The position numbers and the translations under genes were made by a program. The notes under the pieces are model-generated. The model ran no database searches and was not told the origin of the DNA. It was given only the letters and a program-made list of their open reading frames with translations. A stretch of 64,000 bases of DNA from Rhodopseudomonas palustris HaA2 (GTDB lineage Bacteria; Pseudomonadota; Alphaproteobacteria; Rhizobiales; Xanthobacteraceae): assembly GCF_000013365.1 (NCBI RefSeq), contig NC_007778.1:4278001-4342000 (forward strand), read 5' to 3'. Positions 44,551-52,897 of this stretch are shown one piece after another. Numbering within the stretch: the stretch's first letter is position 1; every line of letters starts with the position of its first letter.

Positions 44551-45339
44551 ATGCGCGCACTCTACACAGCGGCGACCGGCATGGCCGCCCAGGAGCTCAA
44601 CGTCCAGGTGATCTCCAACAACATCGCCAATATGCGGACGACGGGCTTCAAGAAGCAGACCGCTCAATTCCAGGACCTGATCTACGACCACGTCCGGCGG
44701 GTCGGCGCCCAGGCGTCGGACCAGGGCACGATCCTGCCGGTCGGTGTCGACATCGGCGGCGGCGTCAAGACCGTCGGCACGCCGCGGCTGATGACGCAGG
44801 GCACGCTGTCGACCACCGGCAACGATCTCGATCTCGCCATCCGCGGTGAGGGCTTCTTCAAGATCCAGATGCCGGACGGCACCTTCAGCTACACGCGCGA
44901 CGGCTCGTTCACCACCGACAACACCGGCCGCATCGTCACCGCCAACGGCAACCCGCTGCAGCCGACCATCACCATTCCGAACGGCGCCACCAGCATCACA
45001 GTCGCGACCAACGGTCAGGTGTCGGTGACGGTGTCGGGCGCGACCGCGCCGACCGTGCTCGGCCAGATCGGGCTGACCCGCTTCATCAACAAGACCGGGC
45101 TGCAGCCGCAGGGCGACAACCTGTTCATCGAGACGCAAGCGTCCGGCCCGCCGCAGGACGGCATCGCCACCGCCGACGGCCTCGGCGACATGATGCAGAA
45201 GACGCTGGAACAGGCGAACGTCGAAGTGGTGACGGAGATCTCCGACCTGATTTCCGCGCAGCGGGCGTACGAAATGAACGCCAAGGTCGTCAGCGCCGCC
45301 GACCAGATGCTGCAGTCCACTTCCAACATGTACCGCTGA
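44551..45339 (+). CDS. flgG: Flagellar distal rod protein FlgG
   Basis: 262 aa, the standard length. N-terminus ATGMAAQELNVQVISNNIAN, middle IRGEGFFKIQMPDGTFSYTR, C-terminal EISDLISAQRAYEMNAKVVS and DQMLQSTSNMYR. It builds the distal rod that passes through the P and L rings (FlgI, FlgH). Second gene of flgFGAH. Confidence 0.98.
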   Translation: MRALYTAATGMAAQELNVQVISNNIANMRTTGFKKQTAQFQDLIYDHVRRVGAQASDQGTILPVGVDIGGGVKTVGTPRLMTQGTLSTTGNDLDLAIRGEGFFKIQMPDGTFSYTRDGSFTTDNTGRIVTANGNPLQPTITIPNGATSITVATNGQVSVTVSGATAPTVLGQIGLTRFINKTGLQPQGDNLFIETQASGPPQDGIATADGLGDMMQKTLEQANVEVVTEISDLISAQRAYEMNAKVVSAADQMLQSTSNMYR

Positions 45340-45351
45340 GGGAGCTGATCC

Positions 45352-46428
45352 ATGATCCGCTCACTCCTGATCACCGCACTGCTCGCCGCGCCGCTCGCCG
45401 CGACCGCCGCGGAGACCGCGCCGCCGCCCGCCGCGCCGGCGCTCGACCAACGGACCGGCGACGCGCTGCGCTCGCCGGTGTTGCGCGCGCATGTCGAGGT
45501 GGCCGACGAATTGGTGCGGATCGGCGACGTCATCGAGAATGCCGGCGTCGCAGCGAAGATCGCGATCTATCGCGCGCCCGACCTCGGCACCACCGGCGCG
45601 CTGCCGACCGCCGCCGTGCTCGCCGCCTTGCGGGCGCATCAGGTGATCGGCGTCGACACCCGCGACATCCGCGAAGTCACCGTCACCCGTCTCGCCCGCA
45701 GCGTTGCGGCGAAGGAGATCGAGCAGCAGGTGATCGAGACGCTGCAGCGCCGTCACGGATTCGGCGAGGCCGAGGACCTGACATTGACCTGGGATCGCGA
45801 GATCGAAGCCCAGACGCTGCCGGCGAGCTACACCGGCGCGCTGCAACTGGTCTCCGAGCGGTTCGATCGGCGCAGCGGCCGGTTCGACATCAATTTCGAG
45901 ATCGCGGGCTCCGACAATGCGCCGGTACGGCTGCGGCTGACCGGCACCGCGGTCGAGACCGTCCCGGCCACGGTGCTGACCCGCTCGATCGAACGCAACG
46001 AAGTCATCAAGGCCTCCGACGTCGCGATCGAACGCCGCCCCAAGGCCGAGGCCGCATCCGACATCGTCGTGCGCGAGGTCGCGATCGGCATGCAGGCGCG
46101 GCGCACCTTGCGCAGCGGCCAGTTGGTGCGGTCCGCCGATCTCGCCAAGCCCGATCTGGTGACCCGCGATCAGGGTGTCACGCTGATCTATCAGGCCGCC
46201 GGCATCTATCTGACATCGCGCGGCAAGGCGCTCGAAACCGGCACCGAGGGCGATGTCATCAACGTGCTCAATCTGCACTCGAAGCGCACCGTGGCCGCGA
46301 CCGTGATCGGACGCGGACAGGTGATGGTGAACGTCGCCGTCCCGCGCATCCTCGCCAGCGCCAATCCCGCCGCAGCGCCGAACGCTGTTCCCACCGCCGC
46401 GCCCCCCGCCGCCGCCAGGACCGAGTAA
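45352..46428 (+). CDS. flgA: P-ring assembly chaperone FlgA
   Basis: 358 aa. Signal peptide (MIRSLLITALLAAPLAATAA), then N-terminal domains and the C-terminal SAF/FlgA domain (VPATVLTRSIERNEVIKASD, QARRTLRSGQLVRSADL, GDVINVLNLHSKRTVAATVI). It is longer than E. coli FlgA (219 aa), as usual in alphaproteobacteria, and has an Ala/Pro-rich tail. It assists FlgI assembly around the rod. Confidence 0.95.
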   Translation: MIRSLLITALLAAPLAATAAETAPPPAAPALDQRTGDALRSPVLRAHVEVADELVRIGDVIENAGVAAKIAIYRAPDLGTTGALPTAAVLAALRAHQVIGVDTRDIREVTVTRLARSVAAKEIEQQVIETLQRRHGFGEAEDLTLTWDREIEAQTLPASYTGALQLVSERFDRRSGRFDINFEIAGSDNAPVRLRLTGTAVETVPATVLTRSIERNEVIKASDVAIERRPKAEAASDIVVREVAIGMQARRTLRSGQLVRSADLAKPDLVTRDQGVTLIYQAAGIYLTSRGKALETGTEGDVINVLNLHSKRTVAATVIGRGQVMVNVAVPRILASANPAAAPNAVPTAAPPAAARTE

Positions 46429-46433
46429 GTTCC

Positions 46434-47192
46434 ATGTTCAAGTCAGTATCGACCAACCGCATCGTCCTGATCACCGCGCTGCTCGCGACGGGAGGGCTCG
46501 CCGGCGGCTGCTCCTCGATCGACCGCCTCGCCGCGATCGGTGAGAAACCGGCGCTGAGCGCGATCGAAAATCCGACCACGCAGCCCGGCTACAAGCCGGT
46601 GCAGATGCCGATGCCGAAGCCCGAGGTGGCGTCCTACAATGCCAACTCGCTGTGGCGGAACGGCTCGCGCGCGTTCTTCCGCGATCAGCGCGCCGCCAAG
46701 GTCGGCGACATCATGACGGTGACGGTGAACTTCACCGACAAGGCCGCGATCGCCAACGAGACCAAGCGCAGCCGGAGTGGCAGCGAAGATTCCGGCATCA
46801 CCGACTTCGCCGGCAGCAAGCTGCTAACCGGCGACGCCGCGCAGGTTCTGCCGGGCCGGATCTTGACAACCGACTCATCGTCATCCAGCGGCGGCAAGGG
46901 CACCGTCGACCGTCAGGAAAAACTGCAGACCAGCGTCGCCGCGGTGGTGACGCAGGTGCTGCCGAACGGCAATCTGGTGGTCGAGGGCAAGCAGGAAATC
47001 CGCGTCAATTTCGAAGTCCGCGAACTGATCGTCGCCGGCATCGTCCGCCCGGAAGACATTCAGAGCGACAACACCATCGACTCCAGCAAGATCGCGCAGG
47101 CCCGCATCGCCTATGGCGGCCGCGGCCAGATCACCGACGTGCAGCAGCCGCGCTACGGCCAGCAGGTGATGGACGTGCTGCTGCCGTTCTGA
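46434..47192 (+). CDS. flgH: Flagellar L-ring lipoprotein FlgH
   Basis: 252 aa. Lipoprotein signal with lipobox AGGC (Cys ~25). FlgH landmarks: SLWRNGSRAFFRDQRAAKVG, DIMTVTVNFTDKAAIANET, VLPNGNLVVEGKQEIRVNFE, SSKIAQARIAYGGRGQITDV. It forms the outer-membrane L ring. It is the last gene of the operon and is followed by a strong terminator at 47261. Confidence 0.97.
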   Translation: MFKSVSTNRIVLITALLATGGLAGGCSSIDRLAAIGEKPALSAIENPTTQPGYKPVQMPMPKPEVASYNANSLWRNGSRAFFRDQRAAKVGDIMTVTVNFTDKAAIANETKRSRSGSEDSGITDFAGSKLLTGDAAQVLPGRILTTDSSSSSGGKGTVDRQEKLQTSVAAVVTQVLPNGNLVVEGKQEIRVNFEVRELIVAGIVRPEDIQSDNTIDSSKIAQARIAYGGRGQITDVQQPRYGQQVMDVLLPF

Positions 47193-47260
47193 TCCGCATG
47201 ACCTGAACCAACGAGCTCCCACACCCGGCCGCGAACCTAGGCGCGGTCAGGTGTTCCGAC

Positions 47261-47305
47261 GCGGCCTCCTCCGGCTCTCCCCCGGACGGAGGCCGCGGTT
47301 GTTTT
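47261..47305 (+). terminator. Terminator of flgFGAH
   Basis: Outer stem GCGGCCTCC (47261-47269) / GGAGGCCGC (47288-47296), inner stem TCCGG / CCGGA with one bulged C, followed by GGTTGTTTT. It marks the end of the flagellar operon and the left limit of the inserted accessory genes. Confidence 0.85.
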
Positions 47306-47346
47306 GGGATCAGGCGGAGCACGCGTCCGTATCAGTCTTTCGAGGG

Positions 47347-47472
47347 ATGGTCGCGCCAATACCAGATCACACTACCACTGAGCGGGCTGTTCGGTCGCAA
47401 CACAGAATTGACTTCCGCATTCGCCCGGTGACAAATGAACTAATTGAGACGCTGAAGGATATTGAAGATTGA
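47347..47472 (+). CDS. Short ORF coupled to the nitrilase-like gene, possible 3' remnant
   Basis: From ATG 47347 it encodes 41 aa ending RIRPVTNELIETLKDIED, predicted helical at the end. GAGGG abuts the ATG, too close for a good ribosome site. Its stop TGA overlaps the TTG start of the next gene (TTGA, 47469-47472), the usual sign of translational coupling inside an operon. Either it is a tiny partner protein or the preserved C-terminus of a deleted upstream gene; the open frame extends back to ~47251 into the flgH terminator, which is not coding-like. Confidence 0.45.
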   Translation: MVAPIPDHTTTERAVRSQHRIDFRIRPVTNELIETLKDIED

Positions 47473-49466
47473 TTGCGCATGGTTCGGCTCAATCTCACGA
47501 AACTCTTTTCGATTGCTTGAAAAGACTATTCCCCCTCGCCCGCCGCCGACCCGACGGCGGGAATGGGTTGCCTTACATTGCCTTCCCGAAGCTCGACGGA
47601 AGATATCCGGCTGCATACGAAACTCCACCGGTTCTACCGCCCGATATTTTCGCGGCCGCCGGCTACGCTCTGCAGTACAGCGGCGCGTACCACCATGTCA
47701 TCGCCCACGTCGCTAGCCGGCCCGCTCGGCCTGCGTTGCAGGTGGAGGTAACTCCGGAGTTCATAGCAGAAGCGCGGGCGACGGCCGCCGCATGGAGACT
47801 TTTCAATCCACTGGAACACTACTCGAGCAAGAAGCCGAAGATCTTCGCCGACTGGATCGGAGGGAGGGACGGCGAACCGCTTCGGCGCTTGCACCAGGCC
47901 TGGACCGCAGTCTGGAAGCATGCCGGAGCCGTCCCGATCTTCTCGGAGTACAAGTCCAGCACGCCACCCCCGCCGTGGTGGTCCGAGGCCCTGTTTCTGT
48001 TCATAGCCGCTGACGAAGCAGCGAGGAACATGGGATTCGCAGAGTATTCCCAGATCGAGCAGGCCAGCCCGACGGGGCAGCAGCCGTGGTTCTTCGCACC
48101 GGTCAATGAGATATTCTTCGACATCGCGCGGCGCGCCACCGAGAAGCCGAGCACGAAATCAAGCGCAGCGCGGGGCGGCGCACCGTTCCTGCAGCATAGT
48201 CCGATCAGTTCGTTTTCGGGCGCATCGCAGGACGTGGTCTGCGTGCTCCCCAAAGCGCGTACAGCGGCGGTCGGCTGCACTCTACGCTCGCTGTCACATC
48301 ACTTGGCGCTGCTACCGCCGCGCAGCATCGCTCGGGCGGGATGGTTGCCCTATCTCCTGTCGGAGGCACCGCCCGACGAGCGCCACATGAATCTGCTTCT
48401 GATCCCGTTTCCGTATACGATCCCGGCATCCGCCTTTCAGCCCCAGCCCGGCTATGCGGGCGAAGGCGCCAAACGCTGGGGATTCTTCAATCTCGAACAG
48501 ACGTGGCTCAAGCGTGTCTCGACTGCGACGCTGGTCGACTTCGTGAAGCAACTCGCCGCGGCGGCGAAGACAGAGGCCGACGTCGTCCACGGCATCGTCT
48601 TTCCCGAACTTGCGCTCGACGAAGACACTTGGGATCAGCTTTGCGAAAGCCTGCCACAAGCGCTTCCCGACCTTGAGTTCATCATCGCCGGCGTTTCCGG
48701 GGACGGCAGTCGGCACGGAAATTTCGTCAGCGTTGCCGCCTTTCAGCGATCGGCCGGACCTGGCTCGACGGGTGACGACCGAAGCCAGAAGATCGGCTTT
48801 CTGTCGAAACGCGAGAAGCATCATCGTTGGACACTGGATCGCGACGAGGTTCTCTCCTATGGGCTGGAGGGGAGACTCAGTCCATCGATCTTGTGGTCGG
48901 AAGACATCGATCTGCTCAGCCGCCGCGTCGACTTCGCGGTGGTACGGCAGTCATCGGTCATCTCGGCAATGATCTGTGAAGATCTCGCACGTGTTGATCC
49001 TTGTCAGGAACTGATACGCGCGATCGGTTCGAGCATCATCTTCGCTTTGTTGATGGACGCGCCGCAATTGAAAGCGCGTTGGCCCGCGAGATACGCAACC
49101 GTGCTGGCGGAGGATCCGGGTTGCGCCGTGCTGACGCTAACCTCTCGTGGTTTGATGACGCGGCAGCATCAGATCGGCAAGTATCGATCCAAGGGTCCAA
49201 TGGACAGAGTGATTGCGCTCTGGCGCGACGACGATAGGACGGATCCGATCGAAATCAGCTGCCCCAGCGAAGCTCAGGCGGTCCGCCTGACGTTGTCGGG
49301 GGTGCCGGTAGTCGATCGGACGCTGGATGGGCGAGAAGATCGCAGCGCCGTGGCATGGCGGTACGCCAATCACGTTTCGGTGCGCCTCGACCATGTGGAG
49401 GAGAATTTCCGTGACGTCCTCGGAGAGGATGACCTCGCCGTGCGACGAGAGGATCCAGACAAGTGA
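47469..49466 (+). CDS. Nitrilase-superfamily-like protein with unknown N-terminal half
   Basis: 665 aa, TTG start coupled to the preceding stop. The C-terminal part (~305-570) reads as a carbon-nitrogen hydrolase fold: Glu380 in HGIVFPELAL, Lys450 in SKREKHHRW and Cys503 in SAMICEDLAR give the Glu-Lys-Cys triad in the right order and spacing. Residues 1-300 match nothing I know (LPYIAFPKLDGRYPA, GYALQYSGAYHHVIAHV, PPPPWWSEALFLFIA); no reverse-transcriptase YxDD is present. Nitrilase domains occur in some defence reverse transcriptases (DRT type 1), so a defence role is a hypothesis only. Inserted between flagellar operons, A/T-richer than its neighbours. Confidence 0.75.
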   Translation: MIAHGSAQSHETLFDCLKRLFPLARRRPDGGNGLPYIAFPKLDGRYPAAYETPPVLPPDIFAAAGYALQYSGAYHHVIAHVASRPARPALQVEVTPEFIAEARATAAAWRLFNPLEHYSSKKPKIFADWIGGRDGEPLRRLHQAWTAVWKHAGAVPIFSEYKSSTPPPPWWSEALFLFIAADEAARNMGFAEYSQIEQASPTGQQPWFFAPVNEIFFDIARRATEKPSTKSSAARGGAPFLQHSPISSFSGASQDVVCVLPKARTAAVGCTLRSLSHHLALLPPRSIARAGWLPYLLSEAPPDERHMNLLLIPFPYTIPASAFQPQPGYAGEGAKRWGFFNLEQTWLKRVSTATLVDFVKQLAAAAKTEADVVHGIVFPELALDEDTWDQLCESLPQALPDLEFIIAGVSGDGSRHGNFVSVAAFQRSAGPGSTGDDRSQKIGFLSKREKHHRWTLDRDEVLSYGLEGRLSPSILWSEDIDLLSRRVDFAVVRQSSVISAMICEDLARVDPCQELIRAIGSSIIFALLMDAPQLKARWPARYATVLAEDPGCAVLTLTSRGLMTRQHQIGKYRSKGPMDRVIALWRDDDRTDPIEISCPSEAQAVRLTLSGVPVVDRTLDGREDRSAVAWRYANHVSVRLDHVEENFRDVLGEDDLAVRREDPDK

Positions 49467-50061
49467 CAATCCGACACAGCGCGAGAAACTGTTGCCTGTC
49501 GGGCACGTTAGCTTCCGATAAACAAACCGTGTGCGGATAAGCAATTGGAAAACCAATGCGCTGTATGTATACGTGGTCCCAACTTCCATTGAGACGACAG
49601 CATGATCCTCGTGGCCAGAAACGTCGTTGAGCAGATCGCCGAACGAGGCAGGAAGGTCACGTCCTCGAAAGAGGTCGAGGCGGGAAAGACGATGCCTGGC
49701 TATGGCACCTATGAGGCCGCGATCAGATCCCAGCTCGACTTCCGTGAGGTCGAAGAACGCGGTGCCGCACCGAACGCGCCGGGGGTGGAATAGCGGTCTG
49801 ATTCTGCCGGATGGGTGCGACGATCGGCCCTCGACAGGCGGTTTCCGGCCGGTCGATCCGCCAGGGAAATGTATCAGACACGGGACGGAATTGTGACAAT
49901 GCTGCAGTGCTTTCACGCACTGGACGCAATGCCCAGTCGGTCCAGTTAGTTGGACGGCGCAGTTGCCGTCGGTCGCTGCGCTCATCCGAGGTGCGAAGGA
50001 TTTGCCGCACATCGATGCATCTGGGAAGTCGAATCCCGGCATTCGCGATGGAGAAACCAAC
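49467..50061. other. 595-base interval without a confident gene
   Basis: It contains a short palindrome ATTGG-AAAA-CCAAT (49544-49557) and a 63-codon open frame (49602-49793) with only a weak GAGACG site and protein-like but unrecognised sequence. The DUF3551 gene begins at its right end. This is probably accessory DNA accompanying the nitrilase-like gene, including its 3' flank. Confidence 0.45.
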
Positions 50062-50331
50062 TTGCCCAAGATCGACGCCGTCCTGCTTGCGGCCGCGGCC
50101 ATCCTGACGCTCGCGGCGGCGCCGGCCTCGGCCCGCGACTTTCCCTACTGCCTGCAGGGCGGCGATTGGGGCTATCCGGGCAATTGCCAGTTCGACTCCT
50201 ACGAGCAATGCATGACCACCGCGTCGGGCACCCGCGCCGGCTGCGACATCAATCCGGTCGTCGCCTTCCGCCGGCGGCAGCAGGACCAGCAGCCTCAGCC
50301 GCGAACACCCCAGAGCCAGCGCAGGTATTGA
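50062..50331 (+). CDS. DUF3551 secreted small protein
   Basis: 89 aa from TTG 50062, with GGAGAAACC upstream (a longer frame from 49963 lacks a signal sequence at its start). A signal peptide (KIDAVLLAAAAILTLAAAPASA) is followed by the DUF3551 signature DFPYCLQGGDWGYPGNCQFD, then YEQCMTTASG and GCDINPVVAF, four Cys in the family positions, and a Gln/Arg/Pro tail. The family is expanded in Bradyrhizobium and Rhodopseudomonas; function unknown. Confidence 0.85.
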   Translation: MPKIDAVLLAAAAILTLAAAPASARDFPYCLQGGDWGYPGNCQFDSYEQCMTTASGTRAGCDINPVVAFRRRQQDQQPQPRTPQSQRRY

Positions 50332-50394
50332 AGGCTGGCCGCGGAGCGAACCGGCGTCATCGCCAGCGCGAGGTCGGACTGCTCTTGTGTCTGA

Positions 50395-50455
50395 CAAAAA
50401 AGCGGGCACGAGGCCCGCCTCTCTCTGACAAAAAAATAGCGGGCACGAGGCCCGC
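50395..50455 (-). terminator. Tandem duplicated terminators of dksA
   Basis: Two identical stems GCGGGC-CTCGT-GCCCGC on the minus strand (50455-50439 and 50418-50402), each followed by a run of T (ATTTTTTT and TTTTTT) then GTC. The 37-base unit is a direct duplication, giving two consecutive Rho-independent terminators 40 bases after dksA. Confidence 0.9.
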
Positions 50456-50494
50456 TTCGCTTTCGCGATTGAAGTGCCAAGAAGCGCACCGCAA

Positions 50495-50917
50495 CTACTC
50501 GTCGCGATAGACCTTCTCGCGCTTCTCGTGGCGCTCCTGGGCTTCGACCGACAGCGTGGCGATCGGGCGGGCTTCGAGCCGCTTCAGCGAAATCGGCTCG
50601 CCGGTTTCTTCGCAATAGCCGTAGGTGTTGTCGTCGATGCGCTGCAGTGCAGCGTCGATCTTGGAGATCAGCTTGCGCTGCCGATCGCGCGCACGCAGTT
50701 CGATGGCGCGGTCGGTTTCCGACGAGGCGCGATCGGCCAGGTCGGGATGATTGACGTTTTCTTCCTGGAGGGTCTGGAGCGTGAGTTTTGCTTCGCGCAA
50801 AATCTCGTCCTTCCAGGCCAATAGCTTGGCACGAAAATACTCGCGCTGCCGTTCATTCATGAACGGCTCTTTCTCGGAGGGTCGATAGGTTTTCAACTTA
50901 TCCAAGGGGCAATCCAT
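50495..50917 (-). CDS. dksA: DksA-family transcription factor with degenerate zinc finger
   Basis: 140 aa from ATG 50917; a TTG at 50935 would add six residues. The coiled-coil tip (LADRASSETDRAIELRARDRQ) carries the DxxA-like region of RNA-polymerase secondary-channel factors. The zinc-finger segment reads YGYCEETGEP...LEARPIATLSVEAQ, so only the first of the four canonical Cys remains. Such Cys-poor DksA forms are typical of alphaproteobacteria and may work without zinc. It transduces ppGpp to transcription. Two tandem terminators follow. Confidence 0.93.
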   Translation of the reverse strand: MDCPLDKLKTYRPSEKEPFMNERQREYFRAKLLAWKDEILREAKLTLQTLQEENVNHPDLADRASSETDRAIELRARDRQRKLISKIDAALQRIDDNTYGYCEETGEPISLKRLEARPIATLSVEAQERHEKREKVYRDE

Positions 50918-51051
50918 GATCTTGTTGGGCGGCAATAGCCCCGCCTGCGCGGCAGCTTATATAGCGCGCGCAGATGACAGACAATATCGTCCGCCGCCGG
51001 CTTCGCGCCCGCCGCACAGCGTTTGCGCGGCAGAACCTGCCGCGTCTTTGA

Positions 51052-51468
51052 TCAGTATTGCCCGGCCTTGGCCAGTTCGACCTCGACGCGCAGCTCGATC
51101 TCCGACAGCACCGCGTCGAGGCCGGGGTCGCCCGAGGAGGCTTTCAGTTCCGCGGCCGCGGCGCGCAGACGCGCCACCGTGGCGGTGTCGAACGTGCCCG
51201 CCAGCAGGCTGATCTTGAGGTCGTCGAGCACGTCGAGCGCGGTGCGGCCGCGCGCCACGGAGCGCTTGCGCCGCTCGGTGGCGTCCTCGACCCCTTGCAT
51301 CGCCAGAAGCGCCTCCAGCCCGGTCGGCGCCAGCGGCGCGCTCGCGGTGCGGGCCTCCTGCCCCGGCTGTGGGGAACTGGTCGGCAGCGAAAAGCTGCTC
51401 GAACCGGTGCGCCGGGTGGTTCCGGAGGGCGTCGAGGGGGTTGTGCCGTTTGGGCCGTAGATTCGCAT
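51052..51468 (-). CDS. fliX: Flagellar class II regulator FliX
   Basis: 138 aa from ATG 51468 (GAGAGAGACC upstream). N-terminal MRIYGPNGTTPSTP and RRTGSSSFSLP are diagnostic of FliX, followed by the conserved GLEALLAMQGVEDATERRKRS helix and a C-terminal helical domain. In Caulobacter FliX couples basal-body assembly to the sigma-54 activator FlbD. Here it is divergent from flgI, which has a sigma-54 promoter, and has a near-perfect CtrA box upstream. Confidence 0.92.
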   Translation of the reverse strand: MRIYGPNGTTPSTPSGTTRRTGSSSFSLPTSSPQPGQEARTASAPLAPTGLEALLAMQGVEDATERRKRSVARGRTALDVLDDLKISLLAGTFDTATVARLRAAAAELKASSGDPGLDAVLSEIELRVEVELAKAGQY

Positions 51469-51572
51469 GGTCTCTCTCGCCGGACAGGTCCTGGCAGGCG
51501 CCGCGCGGGAACAGCTTACACCCAACCCGGCCGGCATCCCGAGGCCCTCGGAACCCAGCGTCGTCGTTTATG

Positions 51573-51587
51573 GTTAACAGCTGGTAA
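51573..51587 (-). promoter_or_regulatory. Near-perfect CtrA box upstream of fliX
   Basis: TTAA-CAGCTGG-TAAA, 7 of 8 consensus bases, 105 bases before fliX and 115 bases before the flgI sigma-54 promoter. The shared interval 51469-51775 holds this box, the sigma-54 promoter and nothing else recognisable. Confidence 0.7.
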
Positions 51588-51701
51588 ACGATCGGCAAAT
51601 TTTGCCGGTTGCGCCAGATTTGCCGCGGTGACGGCCGCCGCGCAGCCGCTCGGACAGTATTTTATCCCTGGTTTTTCAATCGATTACGCCGCCTCGCCGG
51701 A

Positions 51702-51720
51702 CTGGCACGGCTCTCGCAAG
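51702..51720 (+). promoter_or_regulatory. Sigma-54 promoter of flgI
   Basis: CTGGCACGGCTCTCGCAAG: TGGCACG-N4-TCGCA with 10 bases between GG and GC, the same as before flgF except for the spacer. Predicted transcription start ~51729, 47 bases before flgI. Confidence 0.82.
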
Positions 51721-51775
51721 GGAAGCTGGCGTGACTGCGCTGCGTGCCGCCGCGTCAGCCGCCGAGGAGACTGGA

Positions 51776-52897
51776 ATGCCGAGCGTTTCCGCCGTGATCC
51801 TGAAGCTGGCCGCAGCCGCCCTGTCCGCGCTGCTGCTGTCGGGCGTGGCCGCCAACGCCACCTCGCGGATCAAGGACCTCGCCAATATCGAGGGCGTGCG
51901 GCAGAACCAGTTGATCGGCTACGGCCTCGTGGTCGGCCTCAACGGCACCGGCGACACCCTCAACAACATTCCCTTCACCAAGCAGTCGCTGCAGGCGATG
52001 CTGGAGCGGATGGGCGTCAACATCCGCGGCGCCACCATCCGCACCGGCAACGTCGCGGCCGTGATGGTCACCGGCAATCTGCCCGCCTTCGCCACCCAGG
52101 GCACCCGGATGGACGTCACCGTCTCGGCGCTCGGCGACGCCAAGAATCTGCAGGGCGGCACCCTGCTGGTCACGCCGCTGCTCGGCGCCGACGGCAATGT
52201 CTACGCGGTGGCCCAGGGCTCGCTCGCGATCGGCGGTTTCCAGGCCGAGGGCGAGGCCGCCAAGATCACCCGCGGCGTGCCGACCGTCGGCCGCATCGCC
52301 AACGGCGCGATCATCGAGCGCGAGATCGAATTCGCGCTGAACCGGCTGCCGATGGTGCGGCTGGCGCTGCGCAACGCCGATTTCACCACCGCCAAGCGGA
52401 TCGCCGCCGCGGTCAATGATTTCCTCGGCACCAAGAGCGCCGAGCCGATCGACCCCTCGACCGTGCAGCTCACGATCCCGGCGGAATTCAAAGGCAACGC
52501 GGTCGCCTTCGTCACCGAGATCGAGCAGTTGCAGGTCGAGCCGGACCAGGCCGCCAAGATCATCATCGACGAGCGCAGCGGCATCATCGTGATGGGCCGC
52601 GACGTCCGCGTCGCCACCGTCGCGGTGGCGCAGGGCAACCTCACGGTCTCGATCTCCGAAAGCCCGCAGGTCAGCCAGCCCAATCCGTTGGCGAACGGCC
52701 GCACCGTGGTCACGCCGAATTCGCGGATCGGCGTCACCGAGGACGGCAAGAAGCTGGCGCTGGTCAAGGACGGCGTGTCGCTGCAACAGCTCGTCGATGG
52801 CCTCAATGGCCTGGGCATCGGCCCGCGCGACCTGATCGGCATCCTGCAGGCGATCAAGGCCGCCGGCGCCATCGAAGCCGATATCGAGGTGATGTGA
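51776..52897 (+). CDS. flgI: Flagellar P-ring protein FlgI
   Basis: 373 aa from ATG 51776 with GAGGAGACTGGA upstream (15 upstream codons rejected). Signal peptide to ~ANATS, then TSRIKDLANIEGVRQNQLIG, GLVVGLNGTGDTLNN, TGNLPAFATQGTRMDVTVSA and the C-terminal LQQLVDGLNGLGIGPRDLIG. It forms the periplasmic P ring with help from FlgA. First gene of flgI-flgJ-flgN-like. Confidence 0.98.
   Translation: MPSVSAVILKLAAAALSALLLSGVAANATSRIKDLANIEGVRQNQLIGYGLVVGLNGTGDTLNNIPFTKQSLQAMLERMGVNIRGATIRTGNVAAVMVTGNLPAFATQGTRMDVTVSALGDAKNLQGGTLLVTPLLGADGNVYAVAQGSLAIGGFQAEGEAAKITRGVPTVGRIANGAIIEREIEFALNRLPMVRLALRNADFTTAKRIAAAVNDFLGTKSAEPIDPSTVQLTIPAEFKGNAVAFVTEIEQLQVEPDQAAKIIIDERSGIIVMGRDVRVATVAVAQGNLTVSISESPQVSQPNPLANGRTVVTPNSRIGVTEDGKKLALVKDGVSLQQLVDGLNGLGIGPRDLIGILQAIKAAGAIEADIEVM

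Noticed and set aside
47469-49466. Reverse transcriptase in the nitrilase-like protein (as in DRT type 1)
   Set aside because: No YxDD or other RT motif in the N-terminal half; only the nitrilase-type residues are visible.
49137-50102. 321-codon minus-strand open frame over the 3' end of the nitrilase-like gene
   Set aside because: Random-looking sequence, no ribosome site, and it is antisense to the segment bearing coherent nitrilase-domain sequence.
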